Source of the DNA: Candidatus Gastranaerophilales bacterium
GTDB taxonomy: Bacteria > Cyanobacteriota > Vampirovibrionia > Gastranaerophilales > Gastranaerophilaceae
Assembly (NCBI GenBank): GCA_944325175.1
Contig: CALUYZ010000001.1
Location: 114,009-178,008 of the forward strand
Direction of reading: 5' to 3'
DNA: 64,000 nucleotides
Shown: one piece after another, positions 18,842 through 27,155 of the stretch
Layout of the letters: every line of letters begins with the position of its first letter
How positions within the stretch are numbered: position 1 is the stretch's first letter
Notes under the pieces: model-generated
Told to the model about the DNA's origin: nothing
The model's database searches: none
What the model saw: only the letters and a program-made list of their open reading frames with translations
Made by a program: the position numbers and the translations under genes

Positions 18842-20043
18842 TTGAAATTTTTGAAACGCTTGTTAAAATACCTTCTCCGTCTTTATCTGAAGATAAAGTT
18901 GCAGATAAAATTATTGAAATTTTGACCAAAAATAATATTGAAGCAAAAAAAGATAAAACAGGAAATGTTTTTGCAAAACTAAAAGGAAACAACCCCCTAA
19001 AAAAACCTTTAATTCTATCAGCCCATATGGATGTTGTGGGAGATGATTCCCACGTAAATATTGTTCATAACGGCAATTTTATTGAAACAGATAAAAAAAG
19101 AACTCTTGGTGCAGACGATAAAGCAGGCGTTGCAGCTGCAATTAAATTGGCACTTAATTTAAACGATTTGAATTTAGACCATGGCGGCTTAGAATTAATT
19201 TTTACAAGAGATGAAGAACAATCCATGGTTGGTATAACAGGTGTTGAATTTGAAAATTTTGAAGGCGAAGATATTTTGGTTATGGATTCCGATAAATTGG
19301 GCAATTTCGAAATATCAGGCGCCGGTTATACAAATTTAACCGTTGAAATTCTTGCACCAAAAGGCGGACATTCAGGGCTCGATATTGGTGATAAAACAAG
19401 AGTAAATGCGGCAAAGTTGACAGCTGAGCTTGCAAACCTTATCCCACAGGGCGTCTATAAAGAAAATGAAGAACTTGGGGTTATTACATCAATAAATTTA
19501 GGTTCAATTATAGCAGGCGCTGTCGATAATTCAATTTATAGGGCGGTGAATGAAAAAACAGAAAGGTCAAAAGCTGCAAAATTTGCTTGCTTTAATTCCA
19601 TGACAAACCTTATAAATACAACGGGTTATCTGCATTATTCAATAAGAAGCTCAAACAAAAATTATGAAAATGAACTTTTAGATGAAATTAATAATATTAT
19701 TAATGAATTTAACAAAAAATACGAAGGCTTGGCTGAGGCAAAAGCAAATGTTATGGTTCGTCTTCCGATTTTTGAAAAAGCAGATAATGAAAAAATAATT
19801 GAACTTGCAAAAGAAGCTGCTAAAAAAACCGATATTAATTTAGCGGTAAGAAGCTTCCATGCAGGGGCTGAAACTCATATTTATGCAAATAAATTAAATA
19901 AAAATAATGTTAAATTTCGCCCTGTTTTAGTTGGTATTGCAGACATTTTTAATATGCACTCAAGTGATGAAAAAATTGATGTCGAAACATACAAAAAAGG
20001 CTATAATTTTATTGAAAACTTTTTTATAGAGTACAACAAATGA
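18832..20043 (+). CDS. M20 family metallopeptidase (PepT-like)
   Basis: 403 residues from a GTG at 18832, chosen because AAAGGAG lies 7 nt upstream; an ATG at 18802 would put the start deeper in the GH13 gene. Di-zinc M20 hallmarks: LSAHMDVVGDD (about 56), TLGADDKAGVAAAI (about 83-97, bridging Asp), FTRDEEQSMVG (catalytic Glu pair, about 125), GGHSGLDIG (dimerisation domain entry) and FHAGAETHIYANK near the end (last His ligand). Probably a tripeptidase or aminopeptidase in the cytoplasm. ATGA overlap with the transporter downstream. Confidence 0.88.
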   Translation: MELIEIFETLVKIPSPSLSEDKVADKIIEILTKNNIEAKKDKTGNVFAKLKGNNPLKKPLILSAHMDVVGDDSHVNIVHNGNFIETDKKRTLGADDKAGVAAAIKLALNLNDLNLDHGGLELIFTRDEEQSMVGITGVEFENFEGEDILVMDSDKLGNFEISGAGYTNLTVEILAPKGGHSGLDIGDKTRVNAAKLTAELANLIPQGVYKENEELGVITSINLGSIIAGAVDNSIYRAVNEKTERSKAAKFACFNSMTNLINTTGYLHYSIRSSNKNYENELLDEINNIINEFNKKYEGLAEAKANVMVRLPIFEKADNEKIIELAKEAAKKTDINLAVRSFHAGAETHIYANKLNKNNVKFRPVLVGIADIFNMHSSDEKIDVETYKKGYNFIENFFIEYNK

Positions 20044-20957
20044 AAATAAGCTTTTATAAAACAAGAGCAAATATAATGCTTTTTTTAACTGCTCTAATAT
20101 GGGGCGCAACTTTTGTGGCTCAAAAAACCGCAATGGATGTTTTGGGACCGTATACTTTTAATGGGGTAAGGTGCTTGGTTGGCTCAATTTCCCTGTTTTT
20201 AATAAGTTTGCTCTTAAAGCCAAAACAAAATATTAAATACAAAAAACACCACCTGATTGAAGGCGGAGCAGTTGCAGGGGTGCTTTTGTTTTTGGCAACA
20301 ACTCTTCAGCAGGTTGGAATTGTAACTTCAAGTGCGGGCAAAGCCGGATTTATAACCTCTCTATACATCGTAATGGTGCCGTTTTTTTCTTTTGTTTCGG
20401 GTAAAAAAGTTAAAAAATCAGTTTGGCTCGGAGTTCTTTTGGCGCTTGTCGGACTTTATTTATTGTGTTTTAAAGGCGGATTATATGTTGAAAAGGGCGA
20501 CCTTATAATTCTTTTTTCAGCTGCATTTTTTGCACTTCATATAATGTGTATTTCAAAATATTCCAAAAAAACAGATGCCATTAAATTATCTTGTATACAA
20601 TTTTTATTTGCAGGTATATTTGCTTCAATTTTAGGGCTTATGTTTGAAGTTGTTGATTTAAAAAATATTCTGTCTTGTACAAAAGAAATTTTTTATACAG
20701 GTGTTTTGTCATGCGCTGTTGCTTTTACGCTTCAAATTGGCGCACAAAAGCATGTAAGACCATACATTGCCTCTTTAATTTTAAGTTTGGAATCTGTTTT
20801 TGCCGTTGCTGCCGGTTATTTATTTTTAAATGAAGTTTTAACCCCGAAAGAAATTTTAGGCTGTATTTTTATGTTCTTGGCAGTTTATGTTGCCCAATAT
20901 GTTAAAAAACCCGTGTATGGGCGTGTAACAATTCTTAATAAAAAAGAAACTCATTAG
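20040..20957 (+). CDS. EamA/DMT-superfamily transporter
   Basis: 305 residues with ten hydrophobic segments in two repeats of five, each an EamA domain. N-terminal signature FLTALIWGATFVAQKTAMD and the fourth-helix STGKAGF-like stretch SSAGKAGFITSLYIVMVP are classical. The second repeat ends SVFAVAAGYLFLNEVLTPKE, also classical. Such proteins export amino acids, purines or other metabolites across the inner membrane; here, next to a peptidase, amino-acid export is a guess. Start overlaps the preceding stop as ATGA. Confidence 0.88.
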   Translation: MKISFYKTRANIMLFLTALIWGATFVAQKTAMDVLGPYTFNGVRCLVGSISLFLISLLLKPKQNIKYKKHHLIEGGAVAGVLLFLATTLQQVGIVTSSAGKAGFITSLYIVMVPFFSFVSGKKVKKSVWLGVLLALVGLYLLCFKGGLYVEKGDLIILFSAAFFALHIMCISKYSKKTDAIKLSCIQFLFAGIFASILGLMFEVVDLKNILSCTKEIFYTGVLSCAVAFTLQIGAQKHVRPYIASLILSLESVFAVAAGYLFLNEVLTPKEILGCIFMFLAVYVAQYVKKPVYGRVTILNKKETH

Positions 20958-21026
20958 GCAATAATTGATTTTAACTTTTCTTTATTAAGATAAGAAGTGT
21001 ATGTAGATGGAAAGGTTGGAATTATT

Positions 21027-21527
21027 ATGTCATTGGAAGGAGTTAAAGCAGGTTTATGCTCAGGCGCACAAGCCGGCAAAAATATTCTGGGTAAAGCCGC
21101 TAAAAATAAAATGGCGCTTACCGTTTTAGTTGCATCCCCCGCTCTTGTTGCAGCGGGTGCCACAAAAGACAGTTGGGGCAAAGTTGATGAAAATGTAAAA
21201 GACGGAGCAAAAGCTGCCGCTTTTATAGGCGCTCTTGCAGCGGGCGCCGCATTTTTAACAGGTAAAGCAAGCGGTCAAAAGGGAATAAAAGCGCTTACGG
21301 AAGGTGCAAAAACTCTTTGGACGCCTATTAAAAACGGTTTTAATACGGTTAAAGACGAATTAAAAACAAAAGCATCAGAGCTTTTTGGCAAAGTTAAATC
21401 TAATGCGGGAAAAATTCTAAAAGACGGTAAAGAAAAAGCAACAGAACTTTTAACAGCAGCAAAAGAACAAGCAACAAAAGTTCTTTCAAACATTAAATCG
21501 AAACTTGGAAAAACTACCGAAGCATAA
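21027..21527 (+). CDS. Ala/Lys-rich amphipathic-helix protein with glycine-zipper segment
   Basis: 166 residues from the ATG at 21027 (an in-frame ATG at 20997 has a poorer context). No family recognised. The N-terminal half has short hydrophobic helices rich in Ala and Gly (ALTVLVASPALVAAGAT and AAAFIGALAAGAAFLTGKAS). The C-terminal 90 residues are a regular Lys/Ala/Glu helix (KTKASELFGKVKSNAGKI, KDGKEKATELLTAAKEQATK) of LEA-like or apolipoprotein-like composition. The gene at 21777 encodes a shorter protein of the same build. Possibly coats a membrane or filament. Function unknown. Confidence 0.65.
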   Translation: MSLEGVKAGLCSGAQAGKNILGKAAKNKMALTVLVASPALVAAGATKDSWGKVDENVKDGAKAAAFIGALAAGAAFLTGKASGQKGIKALTEGAKTLWTPIKNGFNTVKDELKTKASELFGKVKSNAGKILKDGKEKATELLTAAKEQATKVLSNIKSKLGKTTEA

Positions 21528-21546
21528 AATAAAAACAACAAAAAAC

Positions 21547-21581
21547 AATCCCCAAAAAATATGAGCTTTTTTGGGGATTTT
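21547..21581 (+). terminator. terminator after the gene at 21027
   Basis: AATCCCCAAAAAA and TTTTTTGGGGATT form a long stem (loop TATGAGC) followed by TT. Confidence 0.8.
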
Positions 21582-21776
21582 GCCATTTATTCAAGGTTGC
21601 AAAACATAATATTTTAATTTATAATCATGAAGTTAGGTAGGTAAAAAAAACAATGTAAATATTTGTAAACAACACATTAACATGATGGCAATATTTTTTA
21701 TTCAGAGTGTTTAAAAAGTTGTAACAAGTAATAAAAATTGTTAGATGTAAATATAAATAAGAAGGGGAACTAAACT

Positions 21777-22121
21777 ATGAATCCTGTACAAAGTTTTAAA
21801 GAAGCACCAACCGCAGCAAAAGTTGCAACAGTTGCAGGCACGGCAGCTGCAGTAGGCAGCCTTGTTTACGCTGTAAAACATGGTAAAGTTGCTGATACTT
21901 TTGAAGGCAACAAAGCTCAAAAAGCAGGCGCTGTTCTTAAAGACGGTTATCAAAAATTAGGTCATGAAATTGCTGACAAAGCAACAAAAGCTTGGGGCAA
22001 AGTTAAAGAAAAAGCAGCTGAAGCAAAAGAATGGGCTGCAAGCAAGCTTCCCAATGCAAAAGCAAAAGCTGCAGAAACAGCTGAAGAAGCCGCTGAAGAT
22101 TTAGGCGCTGTAATTCAATAA
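21777..22121 (+). CDS. small Ala/Lys/Glu-rich protein with one short hydrophobic helix
   Basis: 114 residues, no recognised family. AAGGGG lies ahead of the ATG at 21777. Layout: short polar start, hydrophobic glycine/alanine helix (VATVAGTAAAVGSLVYAV, about 16-33), then a long charged helix (KATKAWGKVKEKAAEAKEWA followed by AKAKAAETAEEAAEDLG). It looks like a reduced version of the 21027 product, and the two are adjacent and in the same direction, so they are probably an old duplication. The name of any pathway would be invention. Confidence 0.65.
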   Translation: MNPVQSFKEAPTAAKVATVAGTAAAVGSLVYAVKHGKVADTFEGNKAQKAGAVLKDGYQKLGHEIADKATKAWGKVKEKAAEAKEWAASKLPNAKAKAAETAEEAAEDLGAVIQ

Positions 22122-22143
22122 GTTTGGTTTCATATAATATACT

Positions 22144-22172
22144 AAAACTCCCTTATTCCATAAGGGAGTTTT
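22144..22172 (+). terminator. terminator after the gene at 21777
   Basis: AAAACTCCCTTA and TAAGGGAGTTTT: 12-bp perfect stem, five-base loop, ending in TTTT. Confidence 0.85.
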
Positions 22173-22301
22173 CTAGTACATATCGGCTATTTTATTTGAC
22201 AAAGAACGGTCAAAATTATATCATGGTTGCAATTTGATTCTTTTTAAAAGAAGCGTCGTTAGCGAATTGAAATGTAGCCAAAAATAATTTTATTCATTAA
22301 T

Positions 22302-22328
22302 AAAAAGCCCGAGTATAAAACTCGGGTA
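22302..22328 (-). terminator. terminator after the gene at 22374-22853
   Basis: In minus-strand sense CCCGAG TTTTATA CTCGGG followed by CTTTTTATT. Confidence 0.75.
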
Positions 22329-22373
22329 AATTTTCGGACTTAATAGAATAATGAAGTGGAGTAGATATTCGTT

Positions 22374-22853
22374 TTATTCTTCCTTTTTGCCTGAATTAGA
22401 TGAGCTGAATTCACCAAAATAAAAAGGATTAGAATCTTTTTTATCTTTATTTGTTTCAAAAACATTCATCAAATTTGCAACATCTTCAGTTTTTGAAACA
22501 AATTCAAACTCATGGTTTGTTGTATCGATTGTCATTTTCCCGCCAACTTTTTCAGAAACCGAGGAAGAGTATAATTGTTGTGCCGCAAAAGAGTTAAGCA
22601 TTTGAACGGCGTTTAAATTCATTTTATTATCAAGCAAGCCTGAATTTGTCATTGCAATTTGTCTTTGAACGTTAATGTCTGTTTTTGTTGAATATAAATC
22701 AACACCCAAACTTGCTCTTGTAAATTTTGATAAATCTTGTTTATTGTAATCAACAGGTTTTTTAGAAAGTGCCGAGAATAAATCGTTGGAGAGTTTCGCT
22801 GCACTTGTGGCGTCGACAAAATTATTACTGCTATTAAGACCGTTGATGTTCAT
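22374..22853 (-). CDS. hypothetical protein
   Basis: 159 residues, no family recognised. AAGGAGAATGGAGAT precedes the ATG at 22853. There is no signal peptide or membrane helix. The start is Asn/Ser-rich (MNINGLNSSNNFVDATSAAK), the middle predicted helical (NMNLNAVQ-like stretch KMNLNAVQMLNSFAAQQLYS), and the end Ser/Lys-rich. The N-terminus has the unstructured polar look of proteins exported by flagellar or type III routes, but that is only a resemblance. It stands alone between two terminators and divergent from the pyr operon. Confidence 0.55.
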   Translation of the reverse strand: MNINGLNSSNNFVDATSAAKLSNDLFSALSKKPVDYNKQDLSKFTRASLGVDLYSTKTDINVQRQIAMTNSGLLDNKMNLNAVQMLNSFAAQQLYSSSVSEKVGGKMTIDTTNHEFEFVSKTEDVANLMNVFETNKDKKDSNPFYFGEFSSSNSGKKEE

Positions 22854-23000
22854 TTTATCTCCATTCTCCTTATATTTAATTTATCGGCAGATGACAGCTT
22901 AACTTTATGAATATTAAATCTTTTGTAACAAATATTTACAGAAAACTTTAAATTTGAATTTGTGGATTGTATAATTTAGAAAACAAGCAAAGGTAGTTTG

Positions 23001-23039
23001 ATGAACACTAAGTTTAAGCTAGAAATAAATATAAATTAA
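23001..23039 (+). CDS. pyr leader peptide (12 residues)
   Basis: ATG at 23001 with AAAGG seven bases upstream; the product reads MNTKFKLEININ and stops at TAA 23037-23039. The stop overlaps the first bases of the terminator stem. The composition shows no run of a single regulatory amino acid, so coupling of ribosome and polymerase, rather than starvation for one amino acid, would be the signal. Not proven to be translated. Confidence 0.5.
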   Translation: MNTKFKLEININ

Positions 23040-23073
23040 AAGGGAAAGGCGTTCTTGTCTTTCCCTTTTTTTT
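23038..23073 (+). terminator. attenuator/terminator before pyrK
   Basis: AAAAGGGAAAGGC and GTCTTTCCCTTTT pair over 13 bp (one G-T) around GTTCTT, followed by T4. It lies between promoter and first structural gene, with no upstream gene on this strand to terminate. Confidence 0.8.
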
Positions 23074-23086
23074 GAGTTGGAAGCCC

Positions 23087-23794
23087 ATGAAAAAAAGTCA
23101 TACAGGTAAAATTAAATATAATAAAGAAATTGCAAAAGATACTTTTAAGCTTGTAATATCCTCAGATGTCAAGGAAATTGAAGCAGGGCAATTTGTTTCC
23201 GTTTATTGTGAAAATAAAACCCTAAGGCGCCCGTTCAGTGTGGCAGATTTTGAAAACGGTGAAATTACGGTTTTATACAAATTGAAAGGCGAAGGCACAA
23301 ATTACATTAAAAATTTAAAAGAAAATGAAAATATAGATTTTCTTGCCCCCTTGGGAAATAAATTCACAAAAGAAGGCTTTAAATCGGCGCTTTTAATTGG
23401 TGCAGGCATTGGAATTGCGCCAATGCTGTTTTTAAAAAAGGAATTAAATAAATTTGGTATTAAAAACCACCTCATTTCAGGGTTTAAAGATACTAAAGAA
23501 GTCGTTGAAGGGTCAAATCAAGTAGTTATCGGCGGTAGCGTCTTAGACGAAATAGAAAATGTAGTAGAAAAAATAAAGCCCGATATCATTTATTCTTGCG
23601 GCCCTTCAATCGTTTTAAAATTAGTATCGGAGTTTGGAGTTAAACATAACATTAAAACGCAAATTGCAATGGAAAAAGTGATGGCATGCGGAATTGGTGT
23701 TTGCAGAGGATGTATTATTGAGCTTAAAAACGGGGAAAATGCTTCCGTTTGTAAAGACGGCCCCGTTTTTTTTGGGAATGAAATAAAATGGTAG
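23087..23794 (+). CDS. pyrK: dihydroorotate dehydrogenase B, electron-transfer subunit
   Basis: 235 residues from the ATG at 23087; a TTG at 23072 lies in the terminator T run and was rejected. PyrK carries FAD and a [2Fe-2S] cluster and passes electrons from PyrD to NAD+. Visible: FAD-binding RRPFSVADF (about 45), nucleotide loop ALLIGAGIGIAPMLF (about 100-115), and the cluster ligands C-x4-C-x2-C-x11-12-C in MACGIGVCRGCI...SVCKDGP. Its stop overlaps pyrD by 7 bp, as expected for the two halves of one heterotetramer. Confidence 0.95.
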   Translation: MKKSHTGKIKYNKEIAKDTFKLVISSDVKEIEAGQFVSVYCENKTLRRPFSVADFENGEITVLYKLKGEGTNYIKNLKENENIDFLAPLGNKFTKEGFKSALLIGAGIGIAPMLFLKKELNKFGIKNHLISGFKDTKEVVEGSNQVVIGGSVLDEIENVVEKIKPDIIYSCGPSIVLKLVSEFGVKHNIKTQIAMEKVMACGIGVCRGCIIELKNGENASVCKDGPVFFGNEIKW

Positions 23795-24708
23795 ATTTAT
23801 CGGTTAATTTGAATGGCTTTAAATTAAAAAACCCTATTATAACAGCATCCGGCACTTATGGTTATGCAGATGAATATGATGATTTTATAAATGTTTCAGA
23901 GCTGGGTGCCATTGTCACAAAAGCAATTTCTATTGAACCCAAAAAAGGTAATTCAGGGGAAAGGTTGTTTGAAACCTATGGCGGCATGATAAATAGAATT
24001 GGTCTTGAAAATGTCGGAATTAAAGAATTTATTTCAAAAAAACTCCCCACTTTAAAAGACAAAAATATAAATTTTATTATGAACCTTGCAGGGTCAAGCG
24101 TTGAAGATTACATTAAAGCGGCAGAAGTTGCTCAAAATGCGGGAATTAAAGCGGTTGAAGTTAATGTATCTTGTCCTAACGTAAAACAAGGCTGCCTTGA
24201 ATTTGGCACAAACCCAAACAGTTTGGGGCATTTAACATCTGAAATAAGAAAAATATACAAAGGTTTTTTAATCATAAAACTAACCCCAAACGTTGCAGAC
24301 ATTGAAAGTTTGGCAAAAAGTGCAGAATCTAACGGTGCAGATTGTATCAGCGCAATTAACACACTAAAAGGTCTTGGTGTTAAAATTGAAATCACGCCTG
24401 ATAAAAACATTAAAAAAACTTTTGTTCAGGGGGGTTTATCGGGCAAATGCATTAAACCCGTTGCGCTTTCAATGGTTAAAAGAATAAAATCATCTGTTCA
24501 AATTCCAATTATTGGAATTGGGGGAATTTCCACCGTAGACGATGTTTTAGAATTTTTAACGGTTGGTGCGGATGCAATTCAAATCGGAACAGAAAATTTT
24601 CGTCATCCTGACGTAACAATAAAAATAAAAAATGAGCTAAATAATATTATTGAAAGCTTAAATTTAAAAAGTTTAGATGATTTAAAAAGGAAATTAAGAA
24701 ATGAATGA
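23788..24708 (+). CDS. pyrD: dihydroorotate dehydrogenase B, catalytic subunit
   Basis: 306 residues, class 1B. FMN enzyme oxidising dihydroorotate to orotate in the cytoplasm with PyrK as partner. Motifs: NPIITASGTYGYADEY (start of barrel), MNLAGSSVEDY, the catalytic-base Cys in VNVSCPNVKQGC (about 131), and phosphate-binding IGIGGISTVDD and ADAIQIGTENF near the end. Class 1B assignment rests on the active-site Cys plus the adjacent pyrK. The last 8 bases overlap pyrE. Confidence 0.96.
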   Translation: MVDLSVNLNGFKLKNPIITASGTYGYADEYDDFINVSELGAIVTKAISIEPKKGNSGERLFETYGGMINRIGLENVGIKEFISKKLPTLKDKNINFIMNLAGSSVEDYIKAAEVAQNAGIKAVEVNVSCPNVKQGCLEFGTNPNSLGHLTSEIRKIYKGFLIIKLTPNVADIESLAKSAESNGADCISAINTLKGLGVKIEITPDKNIKKTFVQGGLSGKCIKPVALSMVKRIKSSVQIPIIGIGGISTVDDVLEFLTVGADAIQIGTENFRHPDVTIKIKNELNNIIESLNLKSLDDLKRKLRNE

Positions 24709-25282
24709 TACAAAAGTTGATGTTAAAGAGCTTTTAATGAAGGCAGACGGGCTTTTAAAAGGGCATTTTTGCTTAACTTCAGGGCTTCATAGCGATACAT
24801 ATTTTCAATGCGCAAAACTGTATCAATACCCTGAAATTGTTGAAATTATAGGCAAAGAGCTTGCAAAAAAACTCGAAAATATTGAATATGACACAATTAT
24901 AGCCCCTGCAATAGGCGCTATAATTTTTGGTTATGAAGTTGCAAAACAAGCTAAAAAAAGAAATCTTTTTGTTGAAAGAAAAGATGATGTAATGCAATTA
25001 AGAAGGGGTTACACCCTTAAAAAAGGCGAAAGGGTTGTTATTATTGAAGATGTTATTACAACTGCAAGAACTATTTTTGAAACAATAGATGCCATAAAAG
25101 AATATGATGTTGAAATCAAAGGTGTTGGCTGCATTGTAGATAGAACTCAAGGCAAATTGGATGATAAATTAAAAATCAACTCACTTTTAAAAATAGACCC
25201 TGTTGTTTATGACCCGTCTGACTGTCCACTTTGCAAACAAGGCTTAGAGCTTGTAAAACCGGGCTCCAGGAAAGGAAAATAA
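24701..25282 (+). CDS. pyrE: orotate phosphoribosyltransferase
   Basis: 193 residues. Makes orotidine-5'-phosphate from orotate and PRPP. The PRPP-binding motif is RVVIIEDVITTARTIFETI (about 108-126); the flexible catalytic loop contains ERKDDVMQLRRGYTLKKGER. N-terminal LTSGLHSDTYFQCAKL is the orotate-site segment. C-terminal CPLCKQG adds a Cys pair that many family members lack. Stop codon and the pyrB start share bases (TAATG). Confidence 0.95.
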   Translation: MNDTKVDVKELLMKADGLLKGHFCLTSGLHSDTYFQCAKLYQYPEIVEIIGKELAKKLENIEYDTIIAPAIGAIIFGYEVAKQAKKRNLFVERKDDVMQLRRGYTLKKGERVVIIEDVITTARTIFETIDAIKEYDVEIKGVGCIVDRTQGKLDDKLKINSLLKIDPVVYDPSDCPLCKQGLELVKPGSRKGK

Positions 25283-26166
25283 TGAAGCATCTTGATACTA
25301 TCGGAAATCTTACCACAGATGAAATTGAAGAATTAATTGATTCTGCCTCAAGCTTTAAAAATGGCAGATATGCAAACTATTCAACAAAGCATATAGCCTT
25401 AATGTTTTTTGAAAACTCCACAAGAACAAGGTTTTCTTTTGAGTGTGCCATAAACAGGCTTGGCGCTCATCCTTATATTTTTGATATTTCAAAATCATCA
25501 AATCAAAAAGGGGAAACCCTTAAAGATACAATAAATAACTTATGTGCAATCGGTATAAACACTTTTGTAATAAGAACAAGAGAAGAAAATTTGATTGATG
25601 AATTAAAACAAATTGAATTTTATAGACCGACCCACTTTATAAATGCGGGCGAAGGAAAATCTTCCCACCCTACTCAAGCCTTGCTTGACTATTTTACAAT
25701 TTTGGAAAAAATTAAAACGGTTAAAAATAAAAAAGTTGTAATCGTAGGCGATATTAGACATTCAAGGGTTGCAAGGTCAAATATTGCACTGTTAAAAAAG
25801 TTTGGTGCAAATATAACAACATCTGCTCCTGAATATTTTATGGAAGAAATTGAAGGCACAACTTTTGAGCCGGATTTAAAAAAGGCACTTATTGATGCAG
25901 ATGTGGTTATGGCGCTTAGAATTCAAAATGAAAGGCTGGATGAAGCCATAAGCAAAGAGGATTTTATCAAAAATTATTCTTTAAATATGGAAAATTTTCC
26001 TCAAGGTGCGCTGCTTATGCATCCGGGGCCCGTTAATCGAGATGTTGAAATAAGTTCAAAACTTCTGGATTCAAAAATTGGTAAAACCATTTTAAATCAG
26101 GCAGAAAACGGCGTTTACATAAGAATGGCGGTAATTGATAAAATTTTACAAGGGCAGTCGAGATGA
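25282..26166 (+). CDS. pyrB: aspartate carbamoyltransferase, catalytic chain
   Basis: 294 residues from the ATG at 25282, with AGGAAAGGA upstream; a longer frame from 25231 runs through pyrE and is discarded. Forms carbamoyl-aspartate. Carbamoyl-phosphate site FENSTRTRFSFE (about 44-55), SSNQKGETLKDT loop, aspartate-site HPTQALLDYFTI and LMHPGPVNRDVEI. No pyrI regulatory-chain gene is next to it, so it probably works as a simple trimer. Overlaps pyrC by 4 bp (ATGA). Confidence 0.95.
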   Translation: MKHLDTIGNLTTDEIEELIDSASSFKNGRYANYSTKHIALMFFENSTRTRFSFECAINRLGAHPYIFDISKSSNQKGETLKDTINNLCAIGINTFVIRTREENLIDELKQIEFYRPTHFINAGEGKSSHPTQALLDYFTILEKIKTVKNKKVVIVGDIRHSRVARSNIALLKKFGANITTSAPEYFMEEIEGTTFEPDLKKALIDADVVMALRIQNERLDEAISKEDFIKNYSLNMENFPQGALLMHPGPVNRDVEISSKLLDSKIGKTILNQAENGVYIRMAVIDKILQGQSR

Positions 26167-27155
26167 CAAAAAAAATTCCTTCATTTATAGATATGCATGT
26201 TCACCTTAGAGAACCGGGGTTTACAAATAAAGAAACAATAGAAACCGGTCTTTTGGCTGCAATAAAAGGCGGCTATGGCGCAGTTTTAGCCATGCCTAAT
26301 ACAAATCCTGTAAATGATGATGTTGAAATAACAAAATTTATCTTAAAAAAAGCCCTTCCTTTTAAAAATGAAATAGACCTCTATCCTGTTTCAGCAATAA
26401 CTTACGGCTTATGTGAAAACGCAGAACTTGTTAAATTTTCCGAGATGAAAAAAGCAGGCTGCATTGCATTTTCAAATGACGGTCTGCCAATACAAAATAA
26501 AGAAAAATTTAAAGAAGCCCTTATGAAGGGTGAGCTTATTTTGTCGCATTTAGAAGACGAAACAAATGAAGCCATAAGTCAAATTGAAACGTTTAAAGAG
26601 GTTTTAAATTTAAGCAAAAAAGGCGAGTGTCCTATTCCAAAACTTCATTTTTGCCATATTTCAAAAAAATCTACAATCAATGTAATAAAAAAAGCAAAAG
26701 ATGAAGGCTTAAAAATAACCGCAGAAACCGCCCCTCATTATTTCACCTTAACAAAAAAAGATATTGATAAAACAGGCAGATTTAAAATGAACCCGCCTTT
26801 AGGCGATATTGAAGATAAAAAAGCCGTTATAGAAGCTGTTAAAAACGGGGTTATAGATGTTATTGCAACAGACCATGCGCCGCATACAAAAGAAGAAAAA
26901 TTAAAACCTTATACAGAAGCACCAAACGGTATTGTTGGTTTAGAAACCGCATTTTCATTAAGCTACATGCAATTTGGGCTTGATTTAACATTAGAAAAAA
27001 TGGTTTATGCGCCCTCTAAAATTTTAGGAATAAAACCCAAAAAAGAAATCGAAGTTGACTTAAATGCGGTTTATATTGTTCGAGGTAAAAATTTTAAATC
27101 TAAATGCAAAATAACGCCTTATGAAGGCAAAATATTGAAGGGAAAAATATTATGA
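26163..27155 (+). CDS. pyrC: dihydroorotase, N-terminally short
   Basis: 330 residues. Closes carbamoyl-aspartate to dihydroorotate. Zn-site motifs of the class I type: FIDMHVHLREPGF (about 7-19), MPNTNPV, SNDGLPI, CHISKKS, TAETAPHYF, and IATDHAPHTKEEK. Class I enzymes normally have some 45 further residues before HVHLREPG and about 425 in total; here the protein starts nine residues before that motif, and the C-terminal part is short too. The beta-sandwich built from both ends must be reduced. The start is firm because it overlaps the pyrB stop. Confidence 0.93.
   Translation: MTKKIPSFIDMHVHLREPGFTNKETIETGLLAAIKGGYGAVLAMPNTNPVNDDVEITKFILKKALPFKNEIDLYPVSAITYGLCENAELVKFSEMKKAGCIAFSNDGLPIQNKEKFKEALMKGELILSHLEDETNEAISQIETFKEVLNLSKKGECPIPKLHFCHISKKSTINVIKKAKDEGLKITAETAPHYFTLTKKDIDKTGRFKMNPPLGDIEDKKAVIEAVKNGVIDVIATDHAPHTKEEKLKPYTEAPNGIVGLETAFSLSYMQFGLDLTLEKMVYAPSKILGIKPKKEIEVDLNAVYIVRGKNFKSKCKITPYEGKILKGKIL

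Larger units (their letters stand above)
22970..23086 (+). promoter_or_regulatory. pyr operon leader with putative attenuator
   Basis: TATAAT (22970-22975) begins a leader of about 100 nt. AAAGG (22989-22993) then drives a 12-codon ORF (23001-23039). Its stop codon lies inside the base of a 13-bp terminator stem (23038-23050 with 23057-23069, T8). pyrK starts 13 nt after the T run. The layout is that of translation-coupled attenuation as in enterobacterial pyrBI: a ribosome at the stop codon would hold the 5' arm of the stem. No PyrR-type binding loop was recognised. Confidence 0.6.
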
